A stretch of 64,000 bases of DNA, taken from the NCBI GenBank assembly GCA_020633195.1, contig JACKEC010000014.1, positions 620,001-684,000 on the forward strand. The letters are read 5' to 3'. Every line of letters starts with the position of its first letter. Positions within the stretch are counted from its first letter, which is position 1. A program made the translations under genes and the position numbers. Shown here in pieces: positions 27,033-35,176 of the stretch. A model generated the notes under the pieces. The model had not been told where the DNA came from and searched no databases. It saw only the letters and a program-made list of their open reading frames with translations. The stretch is from Sandaracinaceae bacterium. Lineage in GTDB: Bacteria > Myxococcota_A > Polyangia > Polyangiales > Sandaracinaceae.

Positions 27033-29532
27033 GAGACGGCTCTCGCAGCGCTCGAGCGCGCGACGCGGTCGGATCCGTCGGGTCGGCGCGTGGACCGCGA
27101 TCGCGCTGCTGGGGCTGCTCGTCATCGGCGCGCCCCAGCTCCTCGGCGGGGTCTTCGGCTGGGGGATCGCGATCATCACGGCGCTGGCGGGGGTCGCCTG
27201 TCTGGCCGCCGCGTGGGTCGCGCGCACGGAGGATCCGCAGGCGCCGCTCGGCCCCGTCGGGCTCGCGGCGCTCCTCACCTGGGGCTGGACCGTGCTCCAG
27301 GTCATCCCCTGGCCTCGCGCCCTCGCGAGCTGGCTGCAGCCCAGCGCGGTCGAGCTCGTGGACGGCAGCGCGGCGCTCCTCGACGAAGCCCCGCCGTCGT
27401 GGATCGCGCTGTCGATCGCCCCCGGAGCGACGCAGACCCAGGTGGTCGTCGGCGCGGCCACGGTCGCCGCGTTCCTCGCGTCCGCCGCCCTCGTCGGCGC
27501 GGGGCACCGGCGGCGCGTGCTCGCGACCGTCGGGCTCTCGGGCCTCGTGATGGCCGTCGTCGGCTTGCTGCACGCGGCCGTCGACGCGCACCGGGTGTTC
27601 GGCCTCTACGAGCCGATCCACGACACGAGCCCCTTGCTCGCGCCGCTCGTGAACCAGAACCAGCTCAGCGGCTTCCTCGGCATGTGCGCCCCGCTCCTCG
27701 TGGGGCTCGGGCTCGACCGTACGGAGCCGAGGGTCCGGTGGGCCTGGATCTCGGCGGGCGTGATCGTCGGCGCCAGCACCCTGATGGCGGTGTCGCGCGG
27801 CGGCGCGGCCTCCCTCGTGGTCGGGTTCCTCACGCTGGCGCTCTTCGGCTCGTTTCGTCAGCGGGCCAAGCAAGGCCGCTCGTACGGCAGCTCCCTGCTC
27901 CTCATCGGTGCGGCGCTCGCCACCGCCGTCGGGCTGGGCCTGTACGTCGCGGCCGACGCCCTCTATCGCGACTTCGAGAGCTCCGGCTTCGAGAAGCTCG
28001 AGCTCTCGGCCATGGGCCTCGATCTCGCGCTCGACCACCCCTTCATCGGTGTCGGTCGCGGGGCCTTCAGCGCGGCCTTCGTCTCCCGCTTGGGGACCAC
28101 CACGCGCGCGACCAACCCCGAGAACCTGGCCGCTCAATGGGCGTCCGAGTGGGGCATCCTCGTCGCCGTCCTCCTGATGGCGGTGCTCGCCTGGTCGATC
28201 CTGCGGGCCGCGCGGCGCGCCAAGAGCTGGGCTCACCTCGGAGGTGCGGCGGGGCTCGTGGGGGTGTTCGCCCACGACCAGGTCGACTTCTGCCTCGAGC
28301 TCGCCGGGGTCGGGGTGGTGGCGGCCGCGCTCGTCGGTGCCGTCGTGACCGAGAGCAAGCGGAGGCGCGTCGGCGGCGCCTGGATCTCGGCCCGATGGAT
28401 CACCCCAACGGTCGGAGGGGTCGCCCTCGCCCTCGTCGCGGTGACGGGGGCGTTCCTCGACGAGCGCAGCGTCTACGGTCTCCAGCGCGACCTCGAGAGC
28501 GCGATGCGCGCGCGCGATCACGAGCGCTTCCGCGCCAAGCTCGTCGAGGCCGTCGAGATCCACCCCTCCGAGCCCACGTTCGCTCTTCTCGGCGGGAGCG
28601 AGGCGGGGCAGCGAGACGACCCGCAGGCGCTCCGGTGGCTCAACCGCGCCATGACGATGGCCCCGGGCTGGGGCGCCCCTCACGAGGAGGCGGCGCGCTA
28701 CCTGATCCGGAGCGGCCACTACGGGCAGGCGCTCCTCGAGATCCGACAAGCCGGCGAGCGGGACCGACCCGCGGCCGCGTCTCTCGCCGCCCCCCCGCTC
28801 GAGCGCCACCCCGAGCTCGCCTCACGAACGATACGAGCCCTGCGGTCGGACGCCCTCGGTGACGACCTCCTCGACCGGCTCGCGAGGGGGCTCCCGAGGG
28901 CCTCACCCGCGACGATCGAGATCGACACCCACCTGGTCGACAGGGGCGTCATCGGCGGGAACCTCCGGGCGGCGCGCCGAGCGATGGACGACGGTCGCCC
29001 CGAAGAGGCCCGGGAGCTGCTCGAGCGGGTGCCGGGCGACGACCCGCGAGTCACGGCGCTCCTCGCGCGCGCGCACCTCGAGGGTGGCCACCCGGAGCGG
29101 GCCATCGCGCTGCTGGGCGACGGCGAGGCCCCCGACGACATGATCGAGCTGCGGGCGCGGGCACAGGCAGCCGCGGGCGACGAGGCGGCGATGCTGGCCT
29201 CGATGGAGCACCTCCGAGGCCGCGCCGCCGGCTCCGCCTCGAGGATCGCCCGGATCTGGCTGATCGAGGGCGAGCTCCAGGAGCAGCTGGGCAACGACTT
29301 CGCCGCGCTCCGCGCCTACAGCCGCGCCGAGCGCATGGATCCCGAGTCGGAGGGCCTGGCTCGGACCGCCCGCGTCGCCGAACGGATCGGTGATCTGGGC
29401 CGCGCGTACCGGGCCTACGGCGACCTCTGCCAGCGCGGCGGGGCGCCCTCCGCCTGCCGCCACCGGGACCACCTCCTCGAGCAGCTCCGTGAATCCCGAC
29501 GCCGGGCCGGGCAACCAGTGGGCACGCCTTGA
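26992..29532 (+). CDS. O-antigen ligase/polymerase-like (Wzy_C) membrane protein with C-terminal TPR region
   Basis: The 846-residue protein overlaps the end of the dehydratase gene by 41 bp; a start further downstream is possible. About ten membrane segments cover residues 30-490. The periplasmic loop carries the Wzy_C signature: NQNQLSGFLGMCAPLL, SRGGAASLVVG and HPFIGVGRGAFSAAF followed by NPENLAAQWASEWG. The C-terminal about 330 residues are TPR-like helices (for example LRWLNRAMTMAPGWGAPHEE and YSRAERMDPESEG). This ligase-plus-TPR layout occurs in exopolysaccharide polymerases and protein O-glycosylation ligases. Polymerase is favoured by the neighbouring Wzc. Confidence 0.82.
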   Translation: MPPSRASSDVPRAERRLSQRSSARRGRIRRVGAWTAIALLGLLVIGAPQLLGGVFGWGIAIITALAGVACLAAAWVARTEDPQAPLGPVGLAALLTWGWTVLQVIPWPRALASWLQPSAVELVDGSAALLDEAPPSWIALSIAPGATQTQVVVGAATVAAFLASAALVGAGHRRRVLATVGLSGLVMAVVGLLHAAVDAHRVFGLYEPIHDTSPLLAPLVNQNQLSGFLGMCAPLLVGLGLDRTEPRVRWAWISAGVIVGASTLMAVSRGGAASLVVGFLTLALFGSFRQRAKQGRSYGSSLLLIGAALATAVGLGLYVAADALYRDFESSGFEKLELSAMGLDLALDHPFIGVGRGAFSAAFVSRLGTTTRATNPENLAAQWASEWGILVAVLLMAVLAWSILRAARRAKSWAHLGGAAGLVGVFAHDQVDFCLELAGVGVVAAALVGAVVTESKRRRVGGAWISARWITPTVGGVALALVAVTGAFLDERSVYGLQRDLESAMRARDHERFRAKLVEAVEIHPSEPTFALLGGSEAGQRDDPQALRWLNRAMTMAPGWGAPHEEAARYLIRSGHYGQALLEIRQAGERDRPAAASLAAPPLERHPELASRTIRALRSDALGDDLLDRLARGLPRASPATIEIDTHLVDRGVIGGNLRAARRAMDDGRPEEARELLERVPGDDPRVTALLARAHLEGGHPERAIALLGDGEAPDDMIELRARAQAAAGDEAAMLASMEHLRGRAAGSASRIARIWLIEGELQEQLGNDFAALRAYSRAERMDPESEGLARTARVAERIGDLGRAYRAYGDLCQRGGAPSACRHRDHLLEQLRESRRRAGQPVGTP

Positions 29533-29579
29533 CTGGCTGAGGTCCACGGTCAAGGTTTCTCGGCCGAGCTCCCACGATC

Positions 29580-31859
29580 ATGAATGAATCCGCGTCCAAC
29601 GCCGAGCCGGCCACGGCTCGCACGGGGGCTCCCGAGAGCGAGCTCGACCTCAAGGCGTTGGCCCGAGCCGTCCTCGGCTACTGGTGGCTCGTCCTGCTCG
29701 TCACCATCGCGGTCGGCAGCCTCGTGACGGTGTGGACCCTGCGCCAGCCGCGGGTCTACCAGGCGACCTGCATCATCGAGTACGACCCGCACCCCACGAC
29801 CCCGCTCGGCAGCGACGTCGAGGACGTGTCGAGCCCCATCGGCTCGTTCTGGATGAACCGCGAGTTCTTCCAGACCCAGAACCGGATCATCGCCAGCCGC
29901 GCGGTCGCGGAGCGGGTGGTGCGAGAGCTCGGGCTCCACAACGACCCCGGCTTCCTCAACATCCCCGAGGACGAACGGGACGGCTTCGAGGGGCAGTCGG
30001 TCGAGATGGCGGCCGCCACCCTCCAGAGCCGCCTCACGGTGGAGCCGGTCGAGGACACGCGGCTGGTCCAGATCAAGGTCACCGACAGGAGCCCCGAGCG
30101 GGCCGCGACGCTCGCGAACGCCATCGCCCAGGCCTACATCGACAAGACGCTCGAGGACCGGATGGGCTCGACGGTCAGCGCCGTCGAGTGGCTCGACGGT
30201 CGCCTCCGGAGCCTGCAGACCCAGCTCGGCGAGTCCGAGCAGGAGCTGCACGCGTTCAAGGAGCGGCACAACATCCTCTCGGTCTCGATGGAGGACCGGC
30301 AGAACCAGGTCGCGAACGACATCGAGCACTTCAACGAAGCGCTCACCAAGGCGCGCACGCGGCGCATCGAGCTCCAGGCCCGCCTCACCCGCGTCCAGGC
30401 CGCCGCGCGCGCGGACTCGCCCGAGGACTCCTCGAGCGCGTTCACCGAGAACGCGACCATCGCCGCGCTGCGCCAGTCGCTGCGAGAGAAGATGGCGGAG
30501 CGTGAGGGCCTGGCCACACGCTACGGCCCGAACCACCTCCAGATGCAGTCGCTCGACGGCCAGATCGCCGACCTGCGGCGACAGCTCGGCGACGAGGTGC
30601 ATGGCGTGGTGCGCGCCGCCGAGGCGGACGTCCGCGAGATCCGTCAGGTGGAGAACGGGCTCCGGGGCGCGCTCGACGAGGCTCACCGGGCGGGCCTCGA
30701 GCTGAACCTGCGCGAGATCGAGTACTCCGGCCTCAACCGACAGCGCGAGAACAACGCGAAGCTCTACGGCTTGGTCCTCGAGCGCTCGACCGAGACCAAC
30801 CTCACTCAGATGTTCCGCTCGACGCACGCGCGCCTGTTGGACCGCGCGCTCCAGCCCACCTACCCGATCAGCCCCAACCACACGGCCAACGCGTCGGGGG
30901 GGTTCGGCGCCGGCGCCGCGATCGGGTTCATGCTCGCGCTGCTCCTCAGCCAGCTCGATCGCCGGCTCAAGTCCGTGCAGGAGGTCGAGGCCATGGGCCT
31001 CACGATCCTCGGCATCCTCCCGCGGATCACGGAGGGTGAGGAGGCGCAGCCCGTCTACGCCCGCAAGACCGAGAAGCGGCGGCGCCGAGAGAAACCCAAA
31101 GCCGGCGGGCGCGACCTGTTCGTCCACACCCACCCGATGAGCGCCGCCGCGGAGTGCTGTCGGACCATCCGCACGAACCTCGTCTTCATGAGCGCGGACG
31201 AGCCGATCCGCACCCTCGTGGTCACCAGCGCGAGCCCGCGCGAGGGCAAGACCACGGTGACCACGAACATCGCGATCTCGCTGGCCCAGAGCGGCAAGCG
31301 TGTCCTGATGGTCGACACGGACCTGCGGCGGCCGCGCATCCACCGCGCGTTCGGCGTCTCCGGCGCGCGCGGGATCACGTCGGTGATCGTCGGCGAGGAC
31401 AAGCTCGAGGAGGTCACGATCCCGACCGACATCCCGAACCTCGACGTCCTCCCCTGCGGCCCGATCCCCCCGAACCCCTCGGAGCTGTTCCACAGCCACC
31501 GGTTCCTGGACATGGTCAAGGAGGCGCTGCGCCTCTACGACAGGGTCGTGTTCGACAGCCCGCCGCTCGGCGCGGTCACGGACGCGGCGGTCCTCGCGCC
31601 TCAGCTCGACGCCGCCCTCATCGTGATCAAGGCCCAGTCGACGACGCGCGACGCGCTCCGCTCCGCGCTGCGCCAGCTGCACGACGTCGGGGCGAACGTC
31701 GTCGGTGGCGTGCTCAACGACCTCGACCCGCGCCGCAAGGGATACGGCGGCGGGGCCGACTACTACTACTACCGACGCGAGGGCTACTACTACACTGGCG
31801 ACGACGAGGTGGACTCCCCGCCCGACGCTGGGGAGCAGCCCGCCGCGCCGCCTTCATGA
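29580..31859 (+). CDS. Wzc-type polysaccharide co-polymerase / BY-kinase
   Basis: The 759-residue protein starts with a Wzz domain: a membrane helix near residue 40 (YWWLVLLVTIAVGSLVTVW), a long periplasmic coiled coil (about 180-400), and a second helix near 450. The cytoplasmic domain has Walker A ASPREGKTTVTTN (about 550), A' LMVDTDLRRPRIH and Walker B VVFDSPPLG (about 657). The C-terminus has a tyrosine cluster (ADYYYYRREGYYY), the site of autophosphorylation in bacterial tyrosine kinases. It controls polymer chain length and export. Start 47 bp after the polymerase stop. No matching low-molecular-weight tyrosine phosphatase is in the window. Confidence 0.93.
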   Translation: MNESASNAEPATARTGAPESELDLKALARAVLGYWWLVLLVTIAVGSLVTVWTLRQPRVYQATCIIEYDPHPTTPLGSDVEDVSSPIGSFWMNREFFQTQNRIIASRAVAERVVRELGLHNDPGFLNIPEDERDGFEGQSVEMAAATLQSRLTVEPVEDTRLVQIKVTDRSPERAATLANAIAQAYIDKTLEDRMGSTVSAVEWLDGRLRSLQTQLGESEQELHAFKERHNILSVSMEDRQNQVANDIEHFNEALTKARTRRIELQARLTRVQAAARADSPEDSSSAFTENATIAALRQSLREKMAEREGLATRYGPNHLQMQSLDGQIADLRRQLGDEVHGVVRAAEADVREIRQVENGLRGALDEAHRAGLELNLREIEYSGLNRQRENNAKLYGLVLERSTETNLTQMFRSTHARLLDRALQPTYPISPNHTANASGGFGAGAAIGFMLALLLSQLDRRLKSVQEVEAMGLTILGILPRITEGEEAQPVYARKTEKRRRREKPKAGGRDLFVHTHPMSAAAECCRTIRTNLVFMSADEPIRTLVVTSASPREGKTTVTTNIAISLAQSGKRVLMVDTDLRRPRIHRAFGVSGARGITSVIVGEDKLEEVTIPTDIPNLDVLPCGPIPPNPSELFHSHRFLDMVKEALRLYDRVVFDSPPLGAVTDAAVLAPQLDAALIVIKAQSTTRDALRSALRQLHDVGANVVGGVLNDLDPRRKGYGGGADYYYYRREGYYYTGDDEVDSPPDAGEQPAAPPS

Positions 31860-32806
31860 GCCCCCACAACTTCGCCCTCCTCGGGGTCGCCGGATTCGTC
31901 GCCCCCCGCCACCTCCACGCGATCCGCGCGACGGGCAATCGCCTCGTCGCCGCGTGTGATCCGAACGACTCCGTCGGGGTCCTCGACCGCTACTTCCTCG
32001 ACGCGAAGTTCTTCACCGAGGTCGAGCGCTTCGATCGCCACCTCGAGCGCGCGAGGCGGCTCGGCGACGACCAGCGCGTCCACTACCTCAGCATCTGCAG
32101 CCCCAACTACCTCCACGACGCGCACGTCCGGCTCGCGCTGCGGGTGAACGCCCACGCGATCTGCGAGAAGCCCCTCGTCATCAACCCGTGGAACCTCGAC
32201 CAGCTCGCCGAGCTCGAGCGGGAGAGCGGCAGCCGCGTCTTCACGGTCCTGCAGCTGCGGCTGCTGCCCCAGCTCGTCGCGCTCCGCGAGCAGGTCCGCT
32301 CCCGCGAGCGCCGCGCGGACGTCGTCCTCACCTACGTCACCCGACGCGGCCCCTGGTACCGGATCTCCTGGAAGGGGAGCGAGGCGAAGAGCGGCGGGCT
32401 CCCCACCAACATCGGGATCCACTTCTTCGACCTGCTCCACTGGATCTTCGGCTCCGTCTCGCGCTGCTCGGTGCACCTCAACGAGCCGGACCGGTGGTCG
32501 GGGTTCCTCGAGCTCGAGCGCGCGGACGTCCGCTGGTACCTGTCGACTCGTCACGAGGATCTCCCCGAGGCCCCCGAGGGTGAGGAGAAGCCGGCGTTTC
32601 GATCCCTGACCGTCGACGGCGACGAGATCGAGTTCTCGCCGGGCTTCACCGACCTCCACACCGCGGTCTACGAGGACGTGATCGGCGGCGGCGGCTTCGG
32701 CATCGAGGACGCGCGTCCCTCGGTGGAGCTGGCCTACCGCATCCGGACCACCACCGTCACCGCGCCGGGCGACTACCGCCACCCCCTCACGACCGGCGGC
32801 CGATGA
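31856..32806 (+). CDS. wlbA: Gfo/Idh/MocA-family UDP-amino-uronate 3-dehydrogenase (WlbA/WbpB-like)
   Basis: The ATG at 31856 overlaps the wzc-like stop by ATGA; the product is 316 residues. It has a GxGxxA-like N-terminal Rossmann (LLGVAGFVAPRHLHAI), SICSPNYLHDAHV, the EKP motif in AICEKPLVINPWNLDQL and the substrate-site GGLPTNIGIHFFDLLHWIFG. This matches WlbA/WbpB, which oxidises UDP-GlcNAcA at C3 with NAD. The next two genes encode the aminotransferase and acetyltransferase of the same path, so the assignment is well supported by context. Confidence 0.92.
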   Translation: MSPHNFALLGVAGFVAPRHLHAIRATGNRLVAACDPNDSVGVLDRYFLDAKFFTEVERFDRHLERARRLGDDQRVHYLSICSPNYLHDAHVRLALRVNAHAICEKPLVINPWNLDQLAELERESGSRVFTVLQLRLLPQLVALREQVRSRERRADVVLTYVTRRGPWYRISWKGSEAKSGGLPTNIGIHFFDLLHWIFGSVSRCSVHLNEPDRWSGFLELERADVRWYLSTRHEDLPEAPEGEEKPAFRSLTVDGDEIEFSPGFTDLHTAVYEDVIGGGGFGIEDARPSVELAYRIRTTTVTAPGDYRHPLTTGGR

Positions 32807-33456
32807 GCGAGCCCTTCGTCCACCCGACCGCGGTCGTGGACGACCCCGGCGCGCTCGGCCCGCGCACCCGGGTCTGGCACTTCTGTCACGTGATGCGCGG
32901 CGCGGAGATCGGCGCGGACTGCTCCTTCGGGCAGAACTGCTTCGTGGCGGACGGCGTCCGCGTCGGGGACGGCGTGAAGGTGCAAAACAACGTGTCGATC
33001 TACACCGGCACGATCATCGAGGACGACGTCTTCCTCGGCCCCTCGTGCGTGCTGACGAACGTCTCCAACCCGCGCTCGCAGGTGCGCCGACGCGCGCTCT
33101 ACGAGACGACCTTGCTCCGGCGCGGGGCGACGGTCGGGGCCAACGCGACGATCGTGTGCGGGGTGACGCTCGGCCGCTATTCGTTCGTCGCCGCGGGGGC
33201 GGTGGTCACCCATGACGTCCCCGACTACGCCCTGGTCATGGGCGTCCCTGCCGAGCACAACGGATGGATGAGCCGCCTCGGCCACCGCCTCGAGCTCGCC
33301 GCCGTGGGCGACGAGGCCCGCTGCCCCGAGAGCGGGCACCGGTACGCCTGGACCTCCGAGGGCGTCCGTTGCCTCGACCTCGACGAGGACAGCCCCCTCC
33401 CCGAGGCGCTCGCCACCGGCGTGCGTCCGTACCGCGCCGGGGACGGCGACCGGTGA
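32803..33456 (+). CDS. wbpD: WbpD/WlbB-type UDP-amino-uronate N-acetyltransferase
   Basis: The 217-residue protein is a left-handed beta-helix acyltransferase: hexapeptide repeats such as ADCSFGQNCFVADGVRVGDG, VQNNVSIYTGTIIEDDVFLG, SCVLTNVSNPRSQ and RRGATVGANATIVCGVTLG. Asparagine and histidine positions (VWHFCHVMRGAEIG) match WbpD, which acetylates the 3-amino group of UDP-GlcNAc(3N)A. The C-terminal about 50 residues add a small Cys/His tail (CPESGHRYAW) absent from the shortest homologues. It overlaps both neighbours by 4 bp (ATGA and GTGA). Confidence 0.92.
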   Translation: MSEPFVHPTAVVDDPGALGPRTRVWHFCHVMRGAEIGADCSFGQNCFVADGVRVGDGVKVQNNVSIYTGTIIEDDVFLGPSCVLTNVSNPRSQVRRRALYETTLLRRGATVGANATIVCGVTLGRYSFVAAGAVVTHDVPDYALVMGVPAEHNGWMSRLGHRLELAAVGDEARCPESGHRYAWTSEGVRCLDLDEDSPLPEALATGVRPYRAGDGDR

Positions 33457-34568
33457 TCGTCCCGCTCCTCGATCTGCGGCGCACGCCAGAGCTCGACGAG
33501 GCGCTCACCGCGGCGTTCGCGCGCGTCCTCGCGAGCGGCAACTACATCCAGGGTCCCGAGGTGGACGCCTTCGAGCGCGCCATCGCGACCTCCATCGGCG
33601 TCGAGCACGCGATCGGGGTCTCGTCGGGGACCGACGCCCTCCTCGCGGTCCTGATGGCGCTCGACGTCGGCCCCGGCGACGAGGTCATCGTCCCGACCTA
33701 CACCTTCTTCGCGACCGCCGGGGTCGTCGCGCGCCTCGGCGCGACCCCCGTCTTCGTCGACTCGCGGCCCGACGACTTCGCCATCGATCCCGAGGGCGTT
33801 CGGGCGTCGCTCGGGCCTCGAACCAAGGCCATCGTCCCCGTCCACCTGTTCGGGCAGTGCGCCGACATGAGCGCGATCCTCGAGGTGGCCGGCGACGTCC
33901 CTGTGATCGAGGACGCCGCCCAAGCGATCGGCGCCCGGTACCACGGCCGCGCGGCCGGGACGCTCGCCCGCGCCGCGTGCTTCTCGTTCTTCCCGGCGAA
34001 GAACCTCGGCGCGTTCGGTGACGCAGGGCTCGTCACCACGGACGACGCCGATCTCGCCGCGCGCGTCCGTCGGATCCGCGTCCACGGCGCGGAGCCCAAG
34101 TACGTCCACCACGAGGTGGGCGGCAACTTCCGCCTCGACGCGCTCCAGGCCGCGCTGCTCGGGGTGAAGCTGCCCCACCTCGAGGCCGCCACCGAGGCCC
34201 GCCGGGCTCACGCGGCGTTCTACGACCACGCCTTCGCCGCGAGCCCCTCCATCGCGACTCCCCCCGAGCTCGCCGACCGCTACCACGCCTACAACCAGTA
34301 CGTGGTCGCGGTGGAGGAGCGCGACGACGTGAAGGCTGCGCTCGCCGGCCTCGGGGTGGCGTCGGCGGTCTACTACCCGCGCCCGCTCCACCTCCAGCCG
34401 TGCTTCGCGGGCCTCGGCCATCGCGACGGCGCCTTCCCCGTCGCCGAGCGCCTCAGCGAGCGGCTCCTCGCCCTACCCGTGTTCCCCGAGCTCACGCGCG
34501 AGGAGCTCGAGCACGTGGCCGAGTCGCTCGAGCGCTGCGTCGATCAGAGGAAGCGCTCGGGGACGTAG
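33453..34568 (+). CDS. wbpE: WbpE/WlbC-type UDP-3-keto-amino-uronate aminotransferase
   Basis: The GTG at 33453 overlaps the wbpD stop (GTGA); 371 residues. It is a PLP-dependent DegT-family enzyme: GNYIQGPEVDAFE, SGTDALLAVLMAL, IVPTYTFFATAGVVARLGA, VIEDAAQAIGA and the PLP lysine in FFPAKNLGAFGDAG (about 183). GGNFRLDALQAALL and AYNQYVVA are typical of WbpE. With wlbA and wbpD it makes UDP-GlcNAc(3NAc)A from the 3-keto sugar. No WbpI-type 2-epimerase is present in the window. Its 3' end overlaps the convergent wza gene by 25 bp. Confidence 0.93.
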   Translation: MIVPLLDLRRTPELDEALTAAFARVLASGNYIQGPEVDAFERAIATSIGVEHAIGVSSGTDALLAVLMALDVGPGDEVIVPTYTFFATAGVVARLGATPVFVDSRPDDFAIDPEGVRASLGPRTKAIVPVHLFGQCADMSAILEVAGDVPVIEDAAQAIGARYHGRAAGTLARAACFSFFPAKNLGAFGDAGLVTTDDADLAARVRRIRVHGAEPKYVHHEVGGNFRLDALQAALLGVKLPHLEAATEARRAHAAFYDHAFAASPSIATPPELADRYHAYNQYVVAVEERDDVKAALAGLGVASAVYYPRPLHLQPCFAGLGHRDGAFPVAERLSERLLALPVFPELTREELEHVAESLERCVDQRKRSGT

Positions 34569-35143
34569 AGGATGTCGCCGGCCTGGACCGGGACGTCCTC
34601 CACTTCGCCCACGGTGATCCGATCGAGCGGCACCTGGTAGCGGCGCATCCGGCCGTCCACGCGGCGCGTCACGATGGCTCCGTCCCGGTTGGCGAGCTCG
34701 TTGGTCCCCCCCGCCAGCCCGACCGCCTGGAGGCCCGTCAGCCCCGGCGTGACGGGGTAGTTGCCCGGGCGCCGGACGGCCCCCGTGACCGCGATGACTC
34801 GGCTCGTGTACTCCGTCACGACGATCGAGACGTGCGGGCGGACGAGGACCCCGCCCTCGCGCAGCCGATCCTCGAGCCGCTCGGCGGCCTCCGTCGCCGA
34901 GAGATCCTCGACCTCGACGCTCCCGATGTAGGGGAAGTCGATGGTCCCGTCCGGTTGGACGACGTAGTTGGTGGAGAGGTCCTCCTCGCCATAGACCCGA
35001 ACGTCGAACGCGTCACCCGGGCCCAGCTGCGCCTGCTGGTTGGGCACGACGGGCGGCGGGGTCGTGCTCCCCGTCGGTCCACACCCGGGCGTCGCGAGAC
35101 ACGCGAGCCCGAGGACCGCTGCGATGATGATCTGCCGTGCCAT
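34544..35143 (-). CDS. wza: Wza-type polysaccharide export (OPX) lipoprotein, short form
   Basis: The 199-residue product has a signal peptide with lipobox (LATPGC). A PES domain (about 40-110: LGPGDAFDVRVYGEEDLS, VQPDGTIDFPYIGSV) is followed by one SLBB domain (VIAVTGAVRRPGNYPV, about 117-150, and a final GDILYVPERFL). Full-length Wza is about 380 residues and ends in an amphipathic helix that forms the outer-membrane pore. This protein stops right after the SLBB region, so it cannot make that pore alone. The beta-barrel gene just upstream in the same operon is the likely pore. It is 33 bp after that gene. Confidence 0.92.
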   Translation of the reverse strand: MARQIIIAAVLGLACLATPGCGPTGSTTPPPVVPNQQAQLGPGDAFDVRVYGEEDLSTNYVVQPDGTIDFPYIGSVEVEDLSATEAAERLEDRLREGGVLVRPHVSIVVTEYTSRVIAVTGAVRRPGNYPVTPGLTGLQAVGLAGGTNELANRDGAIVTRRVDGRMRRYQVPLDRITVGEVEDVPVQAGDILYVPERFL

Positions 35144-35176
35144 CCAGCTACTGAGTAGCGCCCACGCGCGTAGGGT

